Shown: one piece after another, positions 10,991-16,347 of the stretch
How positions within the stretch are numbered: position 1 is the first letter of the stretch
How the letters are laid out: each line of letters begins with the position of its first letter
Assembly: GCA_023409435.1 (NCBI GenBank)
Contig: JAEYHP010000019.1
Coordinates: 1 to 16,347, forward strand
Source of the DNA: Bacillota bacterium
GTDB lineage: Bacteria; Bacillota; Clostridia; Christensenellales; CAG-138
Reading direction: 5' to 3'
Length of the DNA stretch: 16,347 bases
Position numbers and translations under genes: made by a program
Notes under the pieces: generated by a model
Told to the model about the DNA's origin: nothing
The model's database searches: none
What the model saw: only the letters and a program-made list of their open reading frames with translations

Positions 10991-13087
10991 ATGCAGGAAC
11001 AGATTATACAGGCGCTGACGGCGGCGGGCAAACCCCTTTCCCCCGAAGCGCTGATGGAACAATTTCAGGAACACAAAGAGGAGGCGCAGGCTGCGGTTAC
11101 CGAGCTGTTGCAAAAAGGTCGCATCCTGCTCACCAGAAAACGCAAGCTTGCCCTGCCCGAACACACCGGGCTTGCGGCGGGCAGAATACAGGGGCACTCC
11201 CGTGGGTTCGGCTTTTTTGTGCCGCAGGCGGGCGGGCAGGACGCGTTTGTGCCCGCGGACGCTATGCACGGCGCCATGCACGGAGATACCGTGTGGGTGC
11301 GCTATACGGATCAGTTCAGCCGCAACGGCTCGCCGGAAGCGGAGGTAACGCTCATCGCCCAGCGCGCGTTTACGCAGATCGTAGGGACGTTTGAGCAGGA
11401 TGCGCGCATGAGCGGCTATGTGGTGCCGGATGAGGCGCGCGTGTCCATAGACCTTTTTATCCCCCGGGACCGCACCATGAAGGCGAAGCCGGGCGACAAG
11501 GTCGTTGCGGAAATACTCGAATACCCGGACGGCAGGCGGCCGATGCTTGGCGCCGTGACGGAAATACTCGGCAACAAGGACGATGCGGGTACCGACGTGC
11601 TCTCCATCATACGCCAGTTCCAGCTGCCTGAGACGTTCACGAAAAGCGCCTCGCGCCAGGCAAGGCAAATCGGCAAGGAAGTCGCGCAGGATGAATTCAT
11701 AACCCGCGAAAACCTGACCGAAAAGATGATATTCACCATAGACGGAGCGGACGCCAAGGACTTTGACGACGCCATCAGCCTGGAACGGCTATCAAACGGT
11801 AACCTGTACCTCGGCGTGCATATTGCGGATGTCTCGCACTATGTGAAGGAAGGAAGCGCCTTAGATCGGGACGCTTTGCAGCGCGGCACCAGTGTATACT
11901 TGACGGACCGCGTTATCCCCATGCTACCCGAGGAACTATCGAACGGCATCTGCTCGTTAAACCCCAACGTGGACAGGCTGACGCTCTCCTGCTTTATGGA
12001 GATTGACAGCGCGGGCAAGGTGCTGCGGCACAGGCTCGCGGAAACCGTTATCCGCTCCAAGTACCGCCTGGTGTATGAGGATATCACAAAGCTGTTGCAG
12101 GGCGACGCCGCGCAGCAGAAAAAGTATGCGGAAATCGTGCCCATGCTGCGGGAGCTGGAGACGCTCTGCGGCGTGCTGAACACGCGCAGGGTCAAGCGCG
12201 GCAGCATCGATTTTGATCTCGCGGAAGCGAGCATCAAATTGGACTCGAAGGGCAGACCAACCGGCATCGAAAAAGCGGAGCGGGGCATCGCTAACCGCAT
12301 TATCGAAGAATGCATGCTGCTCGCCAACGAAACCGTAGCCCAGCACATGTACGATCTCAAAGCGCCGTTCCTCTACCGCGTGCACGAAGCGCCGGATAAG
12401 GAGAAGCTGACTGAGCTCAACGCGTTCTTGCAGACGCTTGGTTACGGCATACGGAACATTAAGGATGTGCAGCCCCGCGCCATCCAGAAGGTGCTGGATC
12501 TTGCGCAAGGCACGCCGGAGGAGAACGTGGTAAGTAAGGTGGTCTTGCGCGCCATGCAGAAGGCGCGCTACGCTGAACTCTGCCTGGGGCATTTCGGCTT
12601 AGCTGCGCAGCGCTACTGCCACTTTACCTCCCCCATACGGCGGTATCCGGATTTGATCGGCCACCGCATCATCAAAATGATGCTGCACGGCGAGCTCAAC
12701 GAAAAGCAGGCGAACAAGCTCAACGATTCCATGCATGAAATTGCGGAGCACACAAGCCGGAGGGAGCGCGTTGCCATGGAGGCGGAGCGCGCCGTGGATG
12801 ATCTGAAGAAGTGCGAATACATGAAGGGACGCATCGGCGAAAGTTTCAACGGTGTCATCGCAGGCGTGGTGTCCTTCGGTTTTTTCGTCGAGCTGGGCAA
12901 TACGGTAGAAGGGCTGGTTCGCGCCAGCACGCTCGATGACGATTATTACGTCTTCGATGAAAAAGGCTATCGTATGGTAGGCCGCAGCCACGGGCGGGTT
13001 TACCGGCTCGGCGATACGGTTTCGGTCCGCGTGGCGGCGGTGCATATGGATACGCGAAACATTGATTTTGAACTGGAACGGACATAA
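10991..13087 (+). CDS. rnr: Ribonuclease R
   Basis: RNase R is a processive 3'-to-5' exoribonuclease that degrades structured RNA, including mRNA, rRNA fragments and stalled messages in trans-translation. Domains of the 698-residue protein are an N-terminal HTH-like region (1-60), cold-shock domains (about 65-210, with GRIQGHSRGFGFFVP and GYVVPDEARVSIDLFIP), the RNB catalytic domain (about 235-560) and an S1 domain (about 612-697, GVIAGVVSFGFFVELGNTVEGLV). Metal-binding Asp251, Asp257, Asp259 and Asp260 in TIDGADAKDFDDAI match the RNase II/R active site. It ends at NIDFELERT directly after S1, without the Lys-rich tail of longer homologues. The ribosome site (TAAGG) is weak. Its usual neighbour smpB is not downstream. 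Confidence 0.97.
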   Translation: MQEQIIQALTAAGKPLSPEALMEQFQEHKEEAQAAVTELLQKGRILLTRKRKLALPEHTGLAAGRIQGHSRGFGFFVPQAGGQDAFVPADAMHGAMHGDTVWVRYTDQFSRNGSPEAEVTLIAQRAFTQIVGTFEQDARMSGYVVPDEARVSIDLFIPRDRTMKAKPGDKVVAEILEYPDGRRPMLGAVTEILGNKDDAGTDVLSIIRQFQLPETFTKSASRQARQIGKEVAQDEFITRENLTEKMIFTIDGADAKDFDDAISLERLSNGNLYLGVHIADVSHYVKEGSALDRDALQRGTSVYLTDRVIPMLPEELSNGICSLNPNVDRLTLSCFMEIDSAGKVLRHRLAETVIRSKYRLVYEDITKLLQGDAAQQKKYAEIVPMLRELETLCGVLNTRRVKRGSIDFDLAEASIKLDSKGRPTGIEKAERGIANRIIEECMLLANETVAQHMYDLKAPFLYRVHEAPDKEKLTELNAFLQTLGYGIRNIKDVQPRAIQKVLDLAQGTPEENVVSKVVLRAMQKARYAELCLGHFGLAAQRYCHFTSPIRRYPDLIGHRIIKMMLHGELNEKQANKLNDSMHEIAEHTSRRERVAMEAERAVDDLKKCEYMKGRIGESFNGVIAGVVSFGFFVELGNTVEGLVRASTLDDDYYVFDEKGYRMVGRSHGRVYRLGDTVSVRVAAVHMDTRNIDFELERT

Positions 13088-13110
13088 CAGTTCATTAACA
13101 GAAAATAAGA

Positions 13111-13145
13111 TCGCCCCGGCCAACGGCAAGGTCGGGGCGAATTTT
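13111..13145 (+). terminator. Terminator of rnr
   Basis: TCGCCCCGGCC (13111-13121) pairs with GGTCGGGGCGA (13130-13140), with one G-T wobble, followed by ATTTTA, 24 bp after the rnr stop. Confidence 0.85.
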
Positions 13146-13226
13146 ATAGGGAGCGTAGTAGAGGGCACTATTTCAGAAATGAGATAAACGGCAAGACGTA
13201 GTTGATAAAGGTGATAAAGGATAATG

Positions 13227-13256
13227 TTGACCTGCGCCATAACGAAGACATACAAT
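13227..13256 (+). promoter_or_regulatory. Possible promoter of the aph gene
   Basis: TTGACC (13227-13232) and TACAAT (13251-13256) are 18 bp apart, each one mismatch from consensus. The leader would be about 130 nt, long enough for some post-transcriptional control, though I see no leader peptide or clear attenuator. Confidence 0.5.
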
Positions 13257-13391
13257 GGCTTCAGAGTTATTATAAAACACAGATGAACCGGAATTTGTCG
13301 AAGACCAGTGGAGAATAACCGCAAATGTTGATAACGCAACTGCACAATCCAATGGGTGCTCCTGCAGGTTGCAAGACTGAAAGGTGAATTC

Positions 13392-14162
13392 ATGGAACGA
13401 TTTTTACCGGAATGTATCAGCCAAATCCTAGGTGAACGGAGCGGTGCTGTGGATTCAATCGGAAAGTCCGATTCTGAGATAGTTCTGTTTGACGACGTTG
13501 TCTTGAAAATGGAAAAGCAGAGAGAAGAGTCCGACAATGAGTACAGGATGCTGCATTGGTTGAAGGGCAGGCTTCCGGTTCCCGAGGTAATTGCAGCCGA
13601 AACGCTGAATGGATTCAATTATTTGCTCATGTCAAGGGTCGGCGGAGTGATGGCTTGCGATGAATCCTGTTTGAAGCAGCCTGAAACGCTGATCCGCCTA
13701 TTGGCGGAAGGATTAAAAATAATGTGGGCGGTTGATATTTCCCATTGTCCAAGTCTCAATAATCTCGAAAATAAACTTGAGCTTGCAAGATATCGGGTTG
13801 AAAACAATCTGTGTGATGCTGATGATGCCGAACTGGGAACATTCGGAGAGAATGGTTTTAAAGATCCAGAAGATTTGCTTATTTGGTTGATCAAAAACAA
13901 GCCAGATGAACAATATGTTCTCTCTCATGGAGACTATTGTATGCCAAATATCTTTGTGGACAATGGTCGCATAAGCGGATTCATCGATCTGGGTCGAGCC
14001 GGCATCGCAGATAAATGGCAGGACGTTGCTTTATGCATCAGAAGCATCGAACACAATTTAGGAACGAACGGCGCATACATCGAACAACTGCTCAATGAAC
14101 TGGACATGGAACCCGATCTGGGGAAAATACGATACTATATTTTGCTGGATGAGTTGTTTTAG
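13392..14162 (+). CDS. APH(3')-type aminoglycoside O-phosphotransferase
   Basis: This kinase-fold enzyme family phosphorylates the 3'-hydroxyl of kanamycin/neomycin-type aminoglycosides with ATP and confers resistance. The 256-residue protein is close to the family's usual 264. Seen are Lys39 (ATP-phosphate lysine, VVLKMEK), Glu50 (its salt-bridge partner), SHGDYCMPNIFV with catalytic Asp181 and Asn186, GFIDLGRAGIADKWQD with metal-binding Asp199, and the C-terminal YYILLDELF. That ending is the same as APH(3')-IIIa as I remember it. Overall it seems clearly divergent from IIIa, so I give no allele symbol. The start is ATG 13392, with AAAGG 8 nt upstream. The gene is visibly AT-richer than rnr and htpG beside it, which suggests acquisition, but no transposon or repeat borders it. 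Whether it confers resistance is untested. Confidence 0.92.
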   Translation: MERFLPECISQILGERSGAVDSIGKSDSEIVLFDDVVLKMEKQREESDNEYRMLHWLKGRLPVPEVIAAETLNGFNYLLMSRVGGVMACDESCLKQPETLIRLLAEGLKIMWAVDISHCPSLNNLENKLELARYRVENNLCDADDAELGTFGENGFKDPEDLLIWLIKNKPDEQYVLSHGDYCMPNIFVDNGRISGFIDLGRAGIADKWQDVALCIRSIEHNLGTNGAYIEQLLNELDMEPDLGKIRYYILLDELF

Positions 14163-14224
14163 GATACATCGCCGCTTGCTATTCCAATTTACCGGGAACA
14201 TAATGAGCATAATCTATATAAAGA

Positions 14225-14254
14225 AACTCTCCAAGCGATATCGCTTGGAGAGTT
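14225..14254. terminator. Perfect 30-bp palindrome between convergent aph and htpG
   Basis: AACTCTCCAAGCGAT (14225-14239) is followed directly by its exact complement (14240-14254), with moderately T-rich flanks on both sides (TTTCTTTATA on the minus strand, TTGTTGC on plus). Its place between two gene ends points to a bidirectional terminator, stronger for htpG. Confidence 0.7.
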
Positions 14255-14283
14255 GTTGCATGATAGGGAATGAAGCGATCTTG

Positions 14284-16161
14284 TTACGCCATCAGTTCCA
14301 GCACGGCTTCCGCGTACCCCGCCGGATCGTCGGGGAGTATCCCTTCCAAAAGCTGCGCCTGCGCGTAGAGGATTTCGGCGTAGCGTTTGAGCTGGTCCTT
14401 GTCCTCTTCCTGCAGCTTAATAAGCTTCGCAAATACGGGGTGCTCGGGGTTCAGCTCCAGCACGCGCTCGGCTTTTACGTTGTGGTCGCCGGGCATGTTG
14501 CTTAAAACCTTCTCCATCTCCAGCGAAAGCGCCCCATCCGCGGCGAGGCAGACCGCGTGCTTTTTCAGGCGGGAAGAAACGCGCACGGCTTTTACTTTTT
14601 CTGAAAGGTTGCCTGTGAGCTCGTCCAGCAGCGTCTTGTATGCGGTATTCTGCTCTTCCGCCGCCTTCTTCTGCTCCTCGTCGCCCAAATCCAGATCGCC
14701 CGCGGCGATGGACTGGAAGGGCTTTTCTGTGTACTTGTTGAGCATTTGCAGCGCAAACTCGTCCACGTCGTCGGTCAAAAACAGCACGTCGTAGTGGAGT
14801 TCCTTCAGGCGGTCCAACTGCGGCAGCTTTTCAATGCGCGCAACGGAAGCGCCGCTTGCAAAATAGATGGCTTTCTGCCCCTCGGGCATGGCGTCCACAT
14901 ATTCCTTCAAGGTGACAAGCTTGTTCTGCTCCATGGAATGGAACAGCAGTAAATCCTCCAAAACTGCACGGTTCTGGCCGTAGCCGCTGTATACGCCGTA
15001 CTTTAACTGCAGGCCGAATGCCTTCCACAGCTTTTCATACTGCTCGCGCTCATCCTTGAGCATGGAGGCAAGCTCGTGCTTAATCTTCTTTTCGATGTTG
15101 GTCGCGATGACCTTCAATTGCCGGTCGTGCTGCAACAGTTCCCGGGAAATATTCAGGGAAAGGTCCGGCGAGTCCACAAGGCCGCGCACAAAGCTGAAAT
15201 AATCCGGCAGCAGGTCCGCGCATTTGTCCATGATCAGCACGCCGTTGGAATAAAGCTGCAGGCCCTTTTCAAACTCCTTGGTGTAATAGTCGTACGGCGC
15301 GCGAGAGGGAAAGAACAGCAGCGTATGATAGCTGACGGCGCCCTCCACACTGGCGTGCACGGTCTTTAACGGCTTTTCAAAGTCGTAGAACTTATCCTGA
15401 TAAAATTGCTCGTATTCCGCTTCGGTCAACTCCGACTTGCTGCGCTTCCACAGCGGGATCATGGAGTTGATGGTCTCAATTTCCGTATAGGATTCATACT
15501 CCTTGTCCGACCCTTCCTTCAGGCGGCTCTTCTCTACCTCCATGCGGATGGGGTAGCGGATATAGTCGGAGTATTTTTTGATGAGAGAGCGCAGGCGGTA
15601 CGCGTCCAAGTACTCGCTGTACTTTTCGTCCTCCGTATCCTCTTTGAGCTCAAGCAATATTTCGGTGCCGAAGCCGTCCTTGGGAGCGGGCGATATGGTA
15701 AAGCCTTCAGCGCCTTCACTCTGCCACTGCCAGGCTTCGTCGCTGCCGTAGGCGCGGCTCGTCACGGTGACGCGCTTTGAAACCATGAATGCGGAATAGA
15801 ACCCCACGCCGAACTGGCCGATGATCTCCGCGTCCTTTGCGGCGTCCTCCGCGCGGAATTTCAGCGTGCCGCTTTCCGCTATGGTGCCAAGATTCGTCGT
15901 TAGTTCGTCCCTGGTCATGCCGCAGCCGTTGTCCGTGAGCTTTAAGGTATTTGCACCTTTATCGGCTTCGATGAGGATAAAGAAATCCTCCTTCGCAAGG
16001 CCGGTGTTGCCCGCGCTCAAATCCCGGTAATAGAGCTTGTCTATCGCGTCGCTTGCGTTGCTTACTAGTTCCCGCAGGAAGATTTCCTTGTGCGTATAGA
16101 TGGAGTTGATCATTAGATCCAGAAGTCGTTTTGATTCTGCCTGAAACGGTTGAAGTGCCAT
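14284..16161 (-). CDS. htpG: Molecular chaperone HtpG (bacterial Hsp90)
   Basis: HtpG is an ATP-dependent cytoplasmic chaperone dimer. The 625-residue protein has the three Hsp90 domains. The N-terminal GHKL ATPase includes Glu31 and Asn35 (FLRELVSNASDAIDKL), Asp77 (LTDNGCGMT) and the ATP-lid GQFGVGFYSAFMV (115-127). The middle domain contains SNGVLIMDKCADLLP and GLVDSPDLSLNISRELLQ. The C-terminal dimerisation domain is about 500-625. Length is normal for bacteria, and there is no eukaryotic MEEVD tail. An AAAAGGG site lies about 11 nt before the ATG. It is monocistronic, with its own promoter and a CIRCE operator, so HrcA should repress it outside heat shock. Confidence 0.98.
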   Translation of the reverse strand: MALQPFQAESKRLLDLMINSIYTHKEIFLRELVSNASDAIDKLYYRDLSAGNTGLAKEDFFILIEADKGANTLKLTDNGCGMTRDELTTNLGTIAESGTLKFRAEDAAKDAEIIGQFGVGFYSAFMVSKRVTVTSRAYGSDEAWQWQSEGAEGFTISPAPKDGFGTEILLELKEDTEDEKYSEYLDAYRLRSLIKKYSDYIRYPIRMEVEKSRLKEGSDKEYESYTEIETINSMIPLWKRSKSELTEAEYEQFYQDKFYDFEKPLKTVHASVEGAVSYHTLLFFPSRAPYDYYTKEFEKGLQLYSNGVLIMDKCADLLPDYFSFVRGLVDSPDLSLNISRELLQHDRQLKVIATNIEKKIKHELASMLKDEREQYEKLWKAFGLQLKYGVYSGYGQNRAVLEDLLLFHSMEQNKLVTLKEYVDAMPEGQKAIYFASGASVARIEKLPQLDRLKELHYDVLFLTDDVDEFALQMLNKYTEKPFQSIAAGDLDLGDEEQKKAAEEQNTAYKTLLDELTGNLSEKVKAVRVSSRLKKHAVCLAADGALSLEMEKVLSNMPGDHNVKAERVLELNPEHPVFAKLIKLQEEDKDQLKRYAEILYAQAQLLEGILPDDPAGYAEAVLELMA

Positions 16162-16186
16162 CGCTCAATTCACCCTTTTTCGTGGA

Positions 16187-16213
16187 TTAGCACTCATAGT
16201 TTGTGAGTGCTAA
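16187..16213. promoter_or_regulatory. CIRCE element (HrcA operator) of htpG
   Basis: TTAGCACTC (16187-16195), nine bases, GAGTGCTAA (16205-16213): an exact match to the CIRCE consensus. It begins within about 5 bp of the htpG -10 box and covers the expected transcription start, so bound HrcA would block initiation. Its copy in the 5' leader could also affect mRNA stability. Confidence 0.95.
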
Positions 16214-16217
16214 AAAA

Positions 16218-16246
16218 ATTATAGCGCAGCGCGTTTTAAAATGCAA
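16218..16246 (-). promoter_or_regulatory. Sigma-A promoter of htpG
   Basis: On the minus strand TTGCAT (16241-16246) and a perfect TATAAT (16218-16223) are 17 bp apart, immediately upstream of CIRCE. Confidence 0.88.
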
Positions 16247-16250
16247 ACCC

Positions 16251-16271
16251 GGGAATGTGAGAAATATGTAA
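16251..16271. repeat. Upstream repeat motif of htpG shared with the CPBP gene
   Basis: GGGAATGTGA followed by GAAATATGTAA matches 2787-2807 at 19 of 21 positions. It lies 4 bp upstream of the htpG -35 box, the classical place for an activator. TGTGAG and TGTAAA within it are 11-12 bp apart. Confidence 0.35.
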
Positions 16272-16288
16272 AAAGGCAGCGCCATAAG

Positions 16289-16314
16289 TTTACACCACGG
16301 ATACAGTGTGTAAA
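16289..16314. repeat. Inverted repeat near the right edge
   Basis: TTTACAC (16289-16295) and GTGTAAA (16308-16314) pair around 12 bases. It may be an operator or a weak promoter (TTTACA, 16 bp, TAAATA) for a gene beyond the window. No coding start is visible to position 16347. Confidence 0.3.
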
Positions 16315-16347
16315 TAACCTGCTAAAGGATCCAAGGTATCGGCGCTT

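Larger units (their letters stand above)
13088..13391. other. Intergenic region between rnr and aph, AT-richer, no convincing gene
   Basis: It contains the rnr terminator (13111-13145) and a possible aph promoter (13227-13256). A plus frame from about 13207 to 13315 reads LIKVIKDNVDLRHNEDIQWLQ and onward before a stop, and continues upstream across one TAG. It looks protein-like but has no ribosome site and no family I recognise. It may be a decayed gene fragment or chance. Confidence 0.5.

Noticed and set aside
12599..13618. 339-codon minus-strand frame
   Set aside because: Overlaps rnr, its terminator, the intergenic region and the start of aph. It crosses regions of different composition and shows no family motif.

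Overview
This window looks like a chromosomal segment of a Gram-positive Bacillota, most likely a moderately GC-rich member of the class Clostridia. The supporting signs are a NiaR (HTH-3H) NAD repressor heading a nad operon, a CIRCE/HrcA heat-shock operator, a stand-alone ECF transporter S component, a pgk-tpiA-gpmI glycolytic run followed by secG-rnr, strong Shine-Dalgarno sequences and probable TTG starts. This placement is inferred from gene content. There is no rRNA or other direct taxonomic marker, and I see no tRNA, CRISPR array, insertion sequence or prophage.

Left part (1-4900): on the minus strand, niaR is followed by nadA, which runs off the left edge. niaR has a sigma-A promoter next to a 20-bp palindrome that looks like its own operator. 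To the right on the plus strand are a Cof-type HAD phosphatase, a bacteriohemerythrin and a CPBP (CAAX-type) membrane protease, the last two separated by a 430-bp region full of hairpins. Then come two minus-strand genes: an ECF S component starting at TTG, and a 70-residue Cys/Trp-rich double-membrane-segment protein of unknown function.

Middle part (4900-13100): all plus strand and mostly housekeeping. A small CopZ-like metal-binding protein sits 4 bp ahead of mnmA (tRNA 2-thiouridylase). Then come pgk, tpiA and gpmI (lower glycolysis), secG (Sec translocon) and rnr (RNase R). The usual companions gapA, eno and smpB are absent from the run. The pgk-tpiA gap carries four perfect stem-loops. 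The gpmI-secG gap (450 bp) carries at least seven.

Right part (13100-16347): a visibly AT-richer aph(3')-type aminoglycoside phosphotransferase gene with all key catalytic residues intact sits between the rnr terminator and a convergent htpG (Hsp90). htpG has a textbook promoter overlapped by a perfect CIRCE operator, with a further repeat motif immediately upstream.

The most interesting signal is not a protein. The hairpin clusters at about 2575-2655 (minus orientation) and 7632-7755 (plus orientation) share an ordered architecture (GCGT, GGGA.T, hairpin, GCGGG, GGGCAGAGCCC hairpin). Their hairpin arms differ in sequence but still pair, which suggests a family of dispersed composite palindromic elements.
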